NCBI RefSeq assembly: GCF_021474425.1
Contig: NZ_JAKEIP010000020.1
Location: 1 to 64,000, forward strand
Source: Streptomyces muensis
Lineage (GTDB): Bacteria; Actinomycetota; Actinomycetes; Streptomycetales; Streptomycetaceae
DNA length: 64,000 nucleotides
Reading direction: 5' to 3'
Shown here: in pieces, positions 9,180-17,819 of the stretch
Layout of the letters: each line of letters starts with the position of its first letter
Numbering within the stretch: position 1 is the first letter of the stretch
Translations under genes and position numbers: made by a program
Notes under the pieces: model-generated
The model's input: the letters and a program-made list of their open reading frames with translations, nothing else
Told to the model about the DNA's origin: nothing
The model's database searches: none

Positions 9180-10211
9180 TCAGGTCGACTCGCGCTTCAC
9201 CAGCTCCGTCGGCAGGATCACCGCCGCCGGGTCCTCGCCGCCGATCTGCGCGAGCAGCAACCGCACCATCTCGGCGCTGATGCGGTCGTAGGGCTGGCGC
9301 ACCGTCGTCAGGGCCGGGGTGGCCTCCGTCGCCGCGCTGGAGTCGTCGAAGCCGCCCACGGACACGTCCTCGGGCACCCGGCGGCCCGCCCGGTGCAGCG
9401 CGGTCAGGGCGCCCTGCGCCATCAGGTCGGAGGCCACGAACAAGGCGTCCATGTCCGGGGCCTGGGCGAGCAGCCGCTCGGTGCCGGCCTCGCCGCTGGC
9501 GCGGCTGTAGTCGCCGGAGACGATGAGCCGCTCGTCGATCTCGACGCCCGCCTCCGTGAGCACCTCCTTGTACCCGGCGAGGCGGTCGACACCGCCCGGG
9601 GTGTCCAGCGGACCGCTCACCACGCCGATCCGGCGGCGGCCCAGCGACAGCAGGTGGCGCACCATGTCACGGGCGCCGTCCCGGTCGTCCGCCGCCACGT
9701 AACTCACCTTGGAGCCGAGCCCCATGGGCTTGCCGCACTGGACGAGCGGCACCCCCGCCTCGCGCAGCTCGTCGGCCACCGGGTCCCCGGAGTGGCTGGA
9801 CACCAGCAGCACCCCGTCGACATGACCCGCCGTGATGTACCGCGTTATGCGCCGCCGTTCGTCCCGGGTGCCCGCCAGCATCAGCAGCAGCGGGATGTCG
9901 TGCGCCGCGAGCGCCTTGGTGCAGCCGCTCAGCAGGACGTTGAAGTTGGGATCCTCGAAGAACCGCTCCTGCGGCTCGGTCAGCAGGAAGCCGATCGAGT
10001 CCGAACGTCCCGTGATCAGCGAGCGGGCATGCCGGTTGACGACGTAACCCGTCTTGCGGATCGCCGCGTTGACCGCCTCCTGGGCGGTCGGGCTGACGTA
10101 GTGCCCGCCGTTGAGCACCCGCGAGACCGTGCCCCGTGAGACTCCGGCCTCGCGCGCCACGTCGTGGATCGTCGGCGGCTTGCGTCGGCCCCCCGTGTTG
10201 CTCATGGTCAT
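9180..10211 (-). CDS. LacI family regulator of the galactan operon
   Basis: 343 residues. LacI-type HTH at about 13-60 (IHDVAREAGVSRGTVSRVLN) followed by a periplasmic-binding-protein-like effector domain. It is the last gene of a four-gene operon; its ATG at 10209-10211 overlaps the stop of the permease gene by 4 bp (ATGA), implying translational coupling. It probably represses the divergent promoters at 13441-13492 through the operator at 13428-13441 until a galacto-oligosaccharide binds. An alternative start at 10205 drops only two residues. Confidence 0.93.
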   Translation of the reverse strand: MTMSNTGGRRKPPTIHDVAREAGVSRGTVSRVLNGGHYVSPTAQEAVNAAIRKTGYVVNRHARSLITGRSDSIGFLLTEPQERFFEDPNFNVLLSGCTKALAAHDIPLLLMLAGTRDERRRITRYITAGHVDGVLLVSSHSGDPVADELREAGVPLVQCGKPMGLGSKVSYVAADDRDGARDMVRHLLSLGRRRIGVVSGPLDTPGGVDRLAGYKEVLTEAGVEIDERLIVSGDYSRASGEAGTERLLAQAPDMDALFVASDLMAQGALTALHRAGRRVPEDVSVGGFDDSSAATEATPALTTVRQPYDRISAEMVRLLLAQIGGEDPAAVILPTELVKREST

Positions 10212-11116
10212 GACTTTACGGCCCCGGAGAGCAGATCCAGGCTCCAGAACCGCTGGATGACCAGGAAGAGCGCCACCAGCGGGATGACCGCGAGGAAAGC
10301 GCCGGTGATCACCAGCGTGTACAGCGCCGGCGTGTTGGCACCCTGTTCGAGGAGCGTGTACAGACCCAGCGTGATCGGGAACTTCTCGTCGTCGCTGAGC
10401 ATGATGTACGGCAGCAGGAAGTTGTTCCAGATCGCCACGAACTGGAACAGGAACACCGTCACCATGCCGGGCACCATCATCGGCAGCGCGACCCGCGTGA
10501 AGATCCGCCACTCGCTCGCGCCGTCCATCCGCCCGGCCTCCACCACATCGGCGGGCACGGCCGCGGCCGCGTAGATCCGCGACAGATAGACGCCGTACGG
10601 CGACAGGAGCTGCGGTAGCAGCACGGCCAGGTACGAGTCGGTGAGGTCCGCCTTCGCCAGCAGCAGGTACTGCGGGATGGCGAGGATGACCGGCGGCATC
10701 AGCACACCCGTCAGCAGCACGTTGAAGAGCGTCTCGCGGCCGGGGAACCGGTAGATCGCCAGCGCGTAGCCGCTGAACGCCGAGACGACCGTCGACAGCA
10801 GCGCGCCGAGACCGGCGTACAGGGCGGAGTTGCCCATCCACTGCCAGTACACGCCGTCGCGGTAGGCGCTCAGGTCCGAGAAGTTGTCGGCGAAGCCCGT
10901 GCCCGGCAGGAAGGTGAACGTGGAGAACAGCTCGCTGCCGGACTTGGTCGCCGCGATCACCACCCAGGCCACCGGCAGCAGGCAGTAGGCCGCGCCGAGC
11001 AGCAGCGTGATCGTGGGGACCAGTGCGATCCGGCGGCGCAGCGGAGGGCGGCTCTGCGCGGCCCCGGACGTGGTGCCGGCGGCCGTGTCGGCCTTGCCGA
11101 CGGCGAGGGAGCTCAT
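10208..11116 (-). CDS. Sugar ABC transporter permease (MalG-like)
   Basis: 302 residues, six predicted transmembrane helices, with the cytoplasmic EAA loop that docks to the ATPase visible as VEAGRMDGASEWRIFTRVALP (about 195-215). It forms the import channel with the second permease. The ATG at 11114-11116 overlaps the upstream stop codon by 4 bp. No ATPase gene is present in the operon, as is usual in Streptomyces where one MsiK-type ATPase serves many sugar importers. Confidence 0.93.
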   Translation of the reverse strand: MSSLAVGKADTAAGTTSGAAQSRPPLRRRIALVPTITLLLGAAYCLLPVAWVVIAATKSGSELFSTFTFLPGTGFADNFSDLSAYRDGVYWQWMGNSALYAGLGALLSTVVSAFSGYALAIYRFPGRETLFNVLLTGVLMPPVILAIPQYLLLAKADLTDSYLAVLLPQLLSPYGVYLSRIYAAAAVPADVVEAGRMDGASEWRIFTRVALPMMVPGMVTVFLFQFVAIWNNFLLPYIMLSDDEKFPITLGLYTLLEQGANTPALYTLVITGAFLAVIPLVALFLVIQRFWSLDLLSGAVKS

Positions 11117-12048
11117 CGTGCACCTCCGTGACCGAAGTCCCGCTTGTTCCGACGGTTCGCGGCCCGCAGGAAGCCGAAGGACAGCAGCAGCGTCGCCAGC
11201 GCGATGATCGTGGCCTGGGCGGCCGCCGCGTAGATGTCGCCCTTGCCGAAGGCGTCCTGGTACACCTTCATCAGCGGACTCCACGTCGTGGACACGGAGT
11301 TGGTGAGGGGCTTGAGGGTCGTCGGTTCGTTGAACACCTGGAGCGTGGCGATGATCGAGAAGAAGAAGGTCAGCACCAGCGAGGGCGCCACCATCGGGAT
11401 CTTGATCCGCAGCGCGATCTGCAGCGGCGTGGCGCCGTCCAGCTTGGCCGCCTCGTACACCTCGGCCGGGATCGCCTGGAGCGAGGTGTAGATGACGATC
11501 ATGTTGAAGCCCGTACCGCCCCAGACCGCGATGTTGGAGAGGGCGAGATACAGCGGCCCGCCGTCCAGCAGGTCCGGCTGCGGCAGACCGAACTTCTCCA
11601 GCACGTAGTAGAAGGGGCTGACGTCCGGCAGGTACAAAAAGCCCCACAGCAGCGCGGCCACCACGCCGGGGATGGCGTACGGCAGGAAGATCGCGAGCCG
11701 GGTGAAGGGCGCGAGCCGCACCTTGTCGGAGTCGAGCATCAGCGCGAAGAGGAGGGCGAGGCCCAGCATCACCGGCACCACGATGCAGCCGTAGCCGAGG
11801 ACGCGCAGCGCGCCGCCGACCAGCTCGCTGTCGGTGAGGGCGTCCGTGTAGTTCTCCAGCCCGGCCCAGACCTCCTTGCGGGCGCCGGAACCGAGCCCGA
11901 GCCCGGAGACCTTCACCTTGTGGAAGCTGAGCCAGACCGCGTAACCGATGGGCAGTGCGAAGAAGAGCAGAAAGAGGAGCGTTGCGGGGAGGAGGAAGGC
12001 GTACGGGGCCCCCTTCACCCCGTACGCCTTCCGGCTTGTGCTGGTCAC
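11113..12048 (-). CDS. Sugar ABC transporter permease (MalF-like)
   Basis: 311 residues, six predicted membrane helices starting after a short basic N-terminus. The EAA loop reads VYEAAKLDGATPLQIALRIK (about 204-223). It pairs with the MalG-like permease to carry sugars delivered by the lipoprotein encoded just upstream. The GTG start at 12046-12048 overlaps that gene's stop (GTGA), so the operon is tightly coupled. Confidence 0.93.
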   Translation of the reverse strand: MTSTSRKAYGVKGAPYAFLLPATLLFLLFFALPIGYAVWLSFHKVKVSGLGLGSGARKEVWAGLENYTDALTDSELVGGALRVLGYGCIVVPVMLGLALLFALMLDSDKVRLAPFTRLAIFLPYAIPGVVAALLWGFLYLPDVSPFYYVLEKFGLPQPDLLDGGPLYLALSNIAVWGGTGFNMIVIYTSLQAIPAEVYEAAKLDGATPLQIALRIKIPMVAPSLVLTFFFSIIATLQVFNEPTTLKPLTNSVSTTWSPLMKVYQDAFGKGDIYAAAAQATIIALATLLLSFGFLRAANRRNKRDFGHGGAR

Positions 12049-13373
12049 TCGGAGACCTCGAAGCCCTGCTTCTCGAGGTCGGCGACCGTGTCGTCCTGCA
12101 TGGTCTGCAGGGCGGCGACGAAGTCCGACTTGTCCTTGGTGGCCTTGCCGAAGGCGTCCTTGAAGGTCGTGTAGGCGACGTTCACGTTCGGGCCCCACGC
12201 CGACGGTGCGGTGGTCTTCGCGATCTCGGCGGCCTTGGTGTAGAAGTCCGACTGGTTCGAGAAGTAGTCCGGCGGGGTGGCGAAGGCGCCGCTGGTCTGG
12301 GCGTTCGTGGCGGCCGGGTAGATGCCGCTCTCCTTGGCCAGCGCCTGGAGCGCGGCGCCGTCGGTGTTGAGCCAGGCGGCGAACTTGGCGGCGGCAGCCT
12401 TGTTCTTGGAGTCCGTCGTCACGGCGGTGGAGGAGCCGCCCCAGCTGCCGGTGACGTTCTCCGACTGCGACCACTGCGGCAGCGGGGCCATGGCCCACTT
12501 GCCCTTGGTGTCGGGCGCGGCCGTGGTCAGCGTGCCCGGCGCCCACACGGCGCTGACCCAGGCGATCTGCTTGCCCGTGTTGAGCGCCTTGTTCCAGGCC
12601 GGCGTGTACATCGGCTGGTCGTCGATGGCGCCCTCCTTGACGAGGTCGCCCCAGAACTTTGCGACCTTCTGTGAGGCGTCGTCGTCGATGCCGACCTTCC
12701 ACTTGTCACCGGAGGTCGTCCACCACTTGGCACCGGCCTGCTGGGCCAGACCCGCGAAGAGGCCGGAGTCGTTGGCGGAGAACGTGGTCAGGTCCGTGTC
12801 GGGGGACTTCTTCTTCAGCGCGCGGGCCGTCTCGGCGAACTGCTCCCAGGTGCTCGGGACCGTCAGGCCGTACTTCTTGAAGAGGTCCTGGCGGTAGTAG
12901 AACATCATCGGCCCGATGTCCTGCGGCACCGCGTAGACCGAGTCCGTGCCCAGCGTGGTCTGCTGCCAGACGCCCTCGGCGAACTTGCCCTTGGCGTCGC
13001 CGACCTCGTCGGCTATGTCCGCGACCGCGTCATTGCTGACCAGTGTCGGCAGCGCCTGGTACTCGGCCTGGACCAGGTCCGGGGCCTTGCCGGCCTTGTG
13101 CGCGGTGAGGATCTTGGTGACCAGCGTGTCGCCGGACGCCTGCTTCTTCACCGTGACCGTGATCTGGTCCTTCTTGCCCGGGCCCTTGTTCCACAGGTCG
13201 ACGACCTTGTCCATGCCCGGCGTCCAGGTCCAGTACGTCAGCGAGACCGGCCCCGACGAGTCCTCCCCGGCGTCTTCGGAGCCGCAGGCGGCGAGGGCGG
13301 TGGCGCCGAGGGCGGCGGCGACACAGGTGGCCGCGGTTCTGAAAACGAGTCGCCGACGCTTCGTGATGGGCAT
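12045..13373 (-). CDS. Sugar-binding lipoprotein of ABC importer
   Basis: 442 residues. A basic N-terminus, hydrophobic helix and lipobox LAAC (Cys30) mark it as a surface lipoprotein. The rest is a family 1 extracellular solute-binding protein rich in aromatic residues (WTWTPG, KWWTTSG, GSWGGSS). Given its operon and the galactan enzymes opposite, the ligand is probably galactobiose or longer beta-1,4-galacto-oligosaccharides. It is the first gene of the operon; its promoter is at 13441-13469. Confidence 0.93.
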   Translation of the reverse strand: MPITKRRRLVFRTAATCVAAALGATALAACGSEDAGEDSSGPVSLTYWTWTPGMDKVVDLWNKGPGKKDQITVTVKKQASGDTLVTKILTAHKAGKAPDLVQAEYQALPTLVSNDAVADIADEVGDAKGKFAEGVWQQTTLGTDSVYAVPQDIGPMMFYYRQDLFKKYGLTVPSTWEQFAETARALKKKSPDTDLTTFSANDSGLFAGLAQQAGAKWWTTSGDKWKVGIDDDASQKVAKFWGDLVKEGAIDDQPMYTPAWNKALNTGKQIAWVSAVWAPGTLTTAAPDTKGKWAMAPLPQWSQSENVTGSWGGSSTAVTTDSKNKAAAAKFAAWLNTDGAALQALAKESGIYPAATNAQTSGAFATPPDYFSNQSDFYTKAAEIAKTTAPSAWGPNVNVAYTTFKDAFGKATKDKSDFVAALQTMQDDTVADLEKQGFEVSE

Positions 13374-13427
13374 GGATCTCTCCCCTGACCTGGGGCCTCC
13401 GCCTGCTGCGAGGGCCCGCCATGCTTC

Positions 13428-13441
13428 TGTGAGCGTTCACA
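13428..13441. promoter_or_regulatory. LacI-type operator in galactan divergent region
   Basis: TGTGAGCGTTCACA at 13428-13441 is an inverted repeat with arms TGTGA and TCACA around a central CG, the classic layout of LacI-family operators. It starts at the last base of the minus-strand -10 box, so a bound repressor would cover the transcription start of the importer operon. The LacI gene at 9180-10211 is the obvious candidate regulator. Confidence 0.7.
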
Positions 13442-13469
13442 GTAGAGAAACATCCCGGCCACTTGTCAA
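13441..13469 (-). promoter_or_regulatory. Promoter of the galactan importer operon
   Basis: On the minus strand TTGACA (13464-13469) is followed after 17 bp by TCTACT (13441-13446), a near-consensus housekeeping-sigma promoter. It points into the binding-protein gene. Its -35 box shares bases with that of the GH42 promoter on the other strand. Confidence 0.6.
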
Positions 13470-13492
13470 TGGTTGTTGCTGTGCGGTTATGT
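13463..13492 (+). promoter_or_regulatory. Promoter of the GH42 gene
   Basis: TTGTCA (13463-13468), an 18-bp spacer and TTATGT (13487-13492) read toward the beta-galactosidase gene. The -35 box lies over the -35 box of the opposing promoter, so RNA polymerase could occupy only one direction at a time. Confidence 0.5.
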
Positions 13493-13559
13493 TGGGCTCA
13501 GCACCGCTGATTCGATGTGTGCACGTTCCCAAATGATCGAAACCAAACGGGAGAGATCC

Positions 13560-15581
13560 ATGCCGGAGACCACGCCCAGGGGCCTCACCAGGCTCGCCTT
13601 CGGCGGGGACTACAACCCCGAGCAGTGGCCGGAAAGCGTCTGGCAGGAGGACGTCCGGCTGATGCGGGAGGCCGGCGTCACGATGGTGAGCGTCGGGATC
13701 TTCTCCTGGGCCCTGCTGGAGCCCTCACCCGGCGTATACGACTTCGGCTGGCTGGACCGGCTGCTCGACCTGCTGCACCAGAACGGCATCCGCGTCGACC
13801 TGGGCACGCCCACCGTCTGCCCGCCCGTCTGGTTCTACCGCGCCCACCCCGAGGCCCTGCCCGTGACGGCGGAGGGTGTGCGTCACGAGTTCGGCTCCCG
13901 TGCCGCCATCTGTCACAGCAACGCCGACTACCGCGCGGCCGCCGCGAGCATCACCACCAAGCTCGCCGAACGCTACGGCGACCATCCGGCACTCGCGATG
14001 TGGCATGTGCACAACGAGTACGGCGTCCCCGTCTCCGCCTGCTACTGCGACTCCTGCGCCGCCCACTTCCGCCGCTGGCTGGCGGCGACATACGGGACGG
14101 TCGACGCGGTCAACGAGGCCTGGGGCACGGCCTTCTGGGGCCAGCGCTACTCCGGCTTCGAGCAGATCAACCCGCCGCGTGCGACCCCGACGGCCGTCAA
14201 CCCGTCCCAGGCGCTGGACTACAAGCGGTTCGCCGACGCCACGATGCGCGAGAACTTCGTGATGGAGCGGGACGTCCTGCACCGCCTCTCGCCAGGTATC
14301 CCGGTCACCACCAACTTCATGACGGCCCTCAGCCAGTGCGACTCCGTCGACTACTGGGCCTGGGGCCGCGAGGTCGACATCGTCACCAACGACCACTACC
14401 TGATCACCGACGGCCGCCGCACCCACGTCAACCTCGCGATGGCCGCTGACCTCACGAGGTCCGTCGCCGGGGGAGCGCCCTGGATCCTCCTGGAGCACTC
14501 CACCTCCGGCGTCAACTGGCAGCCCCGCAACCCCGCCAAGGCCCCCGGCCAGATGGCCCGCAACTCCCTCGGGCATGTGGCGCGCGGCTCCGAGGGCGCC
14601 ATGTTCTTCCAGTGGCGGCAGTCCCGGCGCGGCGCCGAGAAGTTCCACTCGGCGATGCTCCCGCACGGCGGCACCGACACGCGCGTGTGGCGCGAGGTCG
14701 TCGAACTCGGCGCGTCCCTCGACTCGTTGAGCACTGTACGCGGCACCCGCACCCAGGCCGACGTGGCCATGCTGTGGGACTGGCACTCCTGGTGGGCGCA
14801 GAGCCTCGACTGGCGGCCCAGCGAGGACCACGACCCGCGCGAGCGCGCCGACGCCTTCTACGAGGTGCTCTACGACCGTCACCTCACCGTCGACTTCGCC
14901 CACCCGGAAGCCGACCTGTCGCCCTATCCCCTTGTCGTCGTACCCGCGCTGTACCTGATGACGGAGGCGGCCGGCCGCAATCTGCGCCAGTACGTCGAGA
15001 ACGGCGGCACTCTCGTCGTGTCGTACTTCTCCGGCATCGTCGACGAGCACGACGCCGTGCACGAGGGCGCCTACCCCGGCCCGCTCCGGGACGTCCTCGG
15101 ACTGACGATCGAGGAGTTCTCGCCGCTGCTCCAGGACCAGCTGGTGCGGGTCACCGGCCCGGACGGCTCCGAGCTCAGCGGCGACGTGTGGAGCGAGTTC
15201 GTCGTCCCGCGCGGCGCCGAGACCGTCTGGACCTACGCCGACGGCCTGACCGCCGGCCACCCGGCGATCACCCGGCACCGCCTCGGCGAGGGCACCGCCT
15301 GGTACGTCTCCACCCGCCTGGGCGCCGAGGGTCTCGACGCGCTGCTGGGCTGGGCGATCGAGGACGCGCAGGTCGCACCGCGTGTCGACCTGCCCCGCGA
15401 TGTCGAGGTGGTGCGCCGCTCCGGCGAGTCGGGCAGCTACCTGTTCGCCCTCAACCACACCGCTTCCGATGCCAAGGTGCCGCTGGAGTCACCCGGCACC
15501 GAGCTGCTGACCGGTGAACGCGCCGCGGGCCGTATCGAGGTCCCCGCGGGAGCCGTCCGGGTCGTCCGACTCGACGGCTGA
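13560..15581 (+). CDS. GH42 beta-galactosidase
   Basis: 673 residues, no signal peptide, so cytoplasmic. It hydrolyses terminal beta-galactosyl bonds of imported galacto-oligosaccharides. GH42 features are complete: acid/base Glu153 in WHVHNEYG, nucleophile Glu312 in ILLEHSTSG, and the four cysteines that bind structural zinc in this family (Cys118, 161, 163, 166, with the CYCDSC spacing). The C-terminus carries the trimerisation and beta domains. The ATG at 13560 follows GGGAGAG (13549-13555). A terminator-like hairpin follows at 15589-15628. Confidence 0.95.
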   Translation: MPETTPRGLTRLAFGGDYNPEQWPESVWQEDVRLMREAGVTMVSVGIFSWALLEPSPGVYDFGWLDRLLDLLHQNGIRVDLGTPTVCPPVWFYRAHPEALPVTAEGVRHEFGSRAAICHSNADYRAAAASITTKLAERYGDHPALAMWHVHNEYGVPVSACYCDSCAAHFRRWLAATYGTVDAVNEAWGTAFWGQRYSGFEQINPPRATPTAVNPSQALDYKRFADATMRENFVMERDVLHRLSPGIPVTTNFMTALSQCDSVDYWAWGREVDIVTNDHYLITDGRRTHVNLAMAADLTRSVAGGAPWILLEHSTSGVNWQPRNPAKAPGQMARNSLGHVARGSEGAMFFQWRQSRRGAEKFHSAMLPHGGTDTRVWREVVELGASLDSLSTVRGTRTQADVAMLWDWHSWWAQSLDWRPSEDHDPRERADAFYEVLYDRHLTVDFAHPEADLSPYPLVVVPALYLMTEAAGRNLRQYVENGGTLVVSYFSGIVDEHDAVHEGAYPGPLRDVLGLTIEEFSPLLQDQLVRVTGPDGSELSGDVWSEFVVPRGAETVWTYADGLTAGHPAITRHRLGEGTAWYVSTRLGAEGLDALLGWAIEDAQVAPRVDLPRDVEVVRRSGESGSYLFALNHTASDAKVPLESPGTELLTGERAAGRIEVPAGAVRVVRLDG

Positions 15582-15588
15582 GCCGACT

Positions 15589-15628
15589 CCCCTCCGCCCG
15601 CGCGTGCCACGAGCCGCGGGCGGAGGGG
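15589..15628 (+). terminator. Terminator hairpin after GH42 gene
   Basis: Perfect 14-bp arms CCCCTCCGCCCGCG (15589-15602) and its complement (15615-15628) with a 12-base loop, starting 8 bases after the stop codon. There is no U-run, as is usual in Streptomyces. It separates the GH42 gene from the GH53 gene, which would then need its own promoter in 15629-15708. Confidence 0.7.
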
Positions 15629-15708
15629 CTCCTCACCGCGGTGGTTGCGCTACACGGCGGCGAGGGACACCCCCAACCCCACTTACGTCGAAGGGACGAC
15701 GGACGACG

Positions 15709-17277
15709 ATGTTCCATCCCAGACGCACCCTCCGAGCCCTGCTGCTGCCGCTCGCGGCCGGGCTCGCCCTGACCGCCCTGCCCGCGCAGACCGCCTCGGC
15801 GGCGAGCACGCTCACCAACGGCGGCTTCGAGTCGGACGGCACCGGCACCGCGACGCCGGCCGGCTGGTCCACGTACTCCGCGGCCGGGCAGAACTCCGCC
15901 TCCTTCACCGAGGCCGGCGGCCACGGCGGGAGCTACCGCCTGACCCACTGGGCGTCCTCCGCCTACAAGGTGGAGACGTACCAGTACCTGTCCGGGCTGA
16001 CCAACGGCAACTACAAGCTCACCGCCTGGGTCCGCTCCGGCGGCGGCCAGAACTCGGCGTACATAGCGCTGAAGAACTGCGGAAGTGCGGAACAGCGCAC
16101 CGACCTCCCGGTCTCGGCGAGCGGCTGGATCCGTATCGTCGTGCCGGTCAATGTCACCGGCAACCAGTGCACGATCAGCATCAACAGTGACGCGAACGCC
16201 GGCAACTGGATCAATGTCGACGACCTGACCTTCGCGTCCGGCACGGGCGGCACGTCGATCCACGGCGCCGACATCTCCTCCCTCGCCAAGAGCGAGGCCA
16301 AGGGCGGCGTCTACAGGACCGCGTCCGGCACGACCGGTGACGCCGTCACCATCCTGAAGAACGCCGGCATGAACTACGCGCGTCTGAAGGTCTGGGTCAA
16401 CCCGGCCGACGGCTACAACAACAAGACGCGCGTCCTGGCCATGGCCAAGCGCATCAAGGCGTCCGGCATGAAGCTGCTGGTCGACTTCCACTACTCGGAC
16501 ATCTGGGCCGACCCGGGCGCCCAGAGCAAGCCGGCCGCCTGGGCGGGGCACTCGTACAGTCAACTCAGGACCGACGTGTACAACCACACGTACGACGTGT
16601 TGAACGCGTTGAAGGCTCAAGGCACCACCGCCGACATGGTCCAGGTGGGCAATGAGATCAATGGCGGCATGCTGTGGAACGAGGGCTCCACGAGCAACTG
16701 GTCGCAGCTCGCAGGACTTCTCAACTCGGGCTACGACGCCGTCAAGGCGGTCAACTCGTCCACCACGGTCGCCCTGCACCTCGCCAAGGGCGGTGACCTG
16801 TCCGGCACCCGCTGGTGGTTCGACAACGCGGTCGCGAACGGCGTGAAGTTCGACGCGATCGGCCTGTCCTTCTACGGCTACTGGCACGGCTCGCTCTACG
16901 ACTTCCAGACCACCCTGGACGACGCGGCCGCCCGCTACGGCAAGCCGGTCTTCGTCGCCGAGACGGCCTACCCGTTCCGGCTGGACAGCGAGGACGCGCA
17001 CGAGGAGATCATCAACACCACCGGCGAGCTGGTCTCCGGCTACCCGGCGAACACGGCCGGCCAGCGCCGCTGGATGAACGACGTGACCAGCATCGTGGAG
17101 GCCGTCCCGAACGGCCGCGGCCTCGGTGTCTTCTACTGGGAGGCGACCTGGACCGCCGTCTCCGGCAACGGCTGGGACCCGACCGACGCCGCCTCCGGCA
17201 ACGGCTGGGAGAACCAGGCACTGTTCGGCTACGACGACAAGGCGCTCTCGTCGATGGCGTGGTTCAGCCACCGGTGA
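15709..17277 (+). CDS. Secreted GH53 endo-beta-1,4-galactanase with CBM-like domain
   Basis: 522 residues. A signal peptide ends at about residue 31 (AQTASA). A beta-sandwich carbohydrate-binding-like module spans about 33-178. The GH53 barrel runs from about 183 to the end with acid/base Glu316 in VQVGNEINGG and nucleophile Glu418 in FVAETAYPF. It cuts beta-1,4-galactan of plant pectin outside the cell, feeding the importer and the cytoplasmic GH42 enzyme. The ATG at 15709 opens directly with the basic signal region; no strong ribosome binding site is visible. Confidence 0.95.
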   Translation: MFHPRRTLRALLLPLAAGLALTALPAQTASAASTLTNGGFESDGTGTATPAGWSTYSAAGQNSASFTEAGGHGGSYRLTHWASSAYKVETYQYLSGLTNGNYKLTAWVRSGGGQNSAYIALKNCGSAEQRTDLPVSASGWIRIVVPVNVTGNQCTISINSDANAGNWINVDDLTFASGTGGTSIHGADISSLAKSEAKGGVYRTASGTTGDAVTILKNAGMNYARLKVWVNPADGYNNKTRVLAMAKRIKASGMKLLVDFHYSDIWADPGAQSKPAAWAGHSYSQLRTDVYNHTYDVLNALKAQGTTADMVQVGNEINGGMLWNEGSTSNWSQLAGLLNSGYDAVKAVNSSTTVALHLAKGGDLSGTRWWFDNAVANGVKFDAIGLSFYGYWHGSLYDFQTTLDDAAARYGKPVFVAETAYPFRLDSEDAHEEIINTTGELVSGYPANTAGQRRWMNDVTSIVEAVPNGRGLGVFYWEATWTAVSGNGWDPTDAASGNGWENQALFGYDDKALSSMAWFSHR

Positions 17278-17316
17278 GTCCGCCGATTCCGCCGAGTCGG
17301 TCAAGCCGGTGACAAA

Positions 17317-17346
17317 GGGCCCGGTCGCGCGCTCGCGGCCGGGCCC
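17317..17346 (+). terminator. Terminator hairpin after GH53 gene
   Basis: Arms GGGCCCGGTCGCG (17317-17329) and CGCGGCCGGGCCC (17334-17346) pair along 13 positions with one G-T wobble and a 4-base loop, 39 bases after the stop. It is preceded by AAA and followed by more GC pairs rather than a U-run. Confidence 0.65.
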
Positions 17347-17486
17347 CGGCGCGTTCCCTCCGAACCGCCTTGTGCGGTAGGCCCGTTCGGTACCGGACAA
17401 GGCTCGAAGAGTCGCGGACAGAGCGGCAGCGGCTGCGGGACAGTGGGAGGACGCGTGACGACGCGGCCCGATGAAGGGGGGACGAG

Positions 17487-17774
17487 ATGCTGAGGACTCC
17501 CGCCGGCACAGCGCGCCTGGACATCCTGGAATGGCTGAAGGATCCGGTCGCGCACTTCCCGAAGCAGCGGCACGCCGACCCCGCCGAGGACGGCGTCACC
17601 GCGTCCGCCGTGGCCGCGAAACTCGGTGTGCCGCGCAAGGTCGCCGAGACCCACCTCGGCCTCCTGGTGAACATCGGCCTCCTGCGCACCAAGCGGATCC
17701 GGCGGCGCCTGTACTACCGCCGCGACGACATGCGGATCGCCGAGGTCGCCCGCATGTTTGAGAAGGGCTGGTAG
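17487..17774 (+). CDS. Small winged-helix regulator (ArsR-like)
   Basis: 95 residues making one winged helix: TARLDILEWLKDP at the start, HTH around VTASAVAAKLGVPRKVAETH (about 37-56) and a basic wing TKRIRRRLYYRRDD. The metal-binding cysteines of classic ArsR proteins are absent, so sensing, if any, is different. The ATG at 17487 follows a GGGGGGACGAG purine run. It is 45 bp upstream of the SMP-30-like gene and could be in the same transcript. Confidence 0.8.
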   Translation: MLRTPAGTARLDILEWLKDPVAHFPKQRHADPAEDGVTASAVAAKLGVPRKVAETHLGLLVNIGLLRTKRIRRRLYYRRDDMRIAEVARMFEKGW

Positions 17775-17819
17775 GCAGGGGACGACGACGAAGGGCCGAC
17801 GGCGAGAGGCAGGCACACC

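Noticed and set aside
13725-15458. 577-codon minus-strand frame opposite the GH42 gene
   Set aside because: It mirrors the codon bias of the real gene; Val/Gly/Asp-rich with no motifs.
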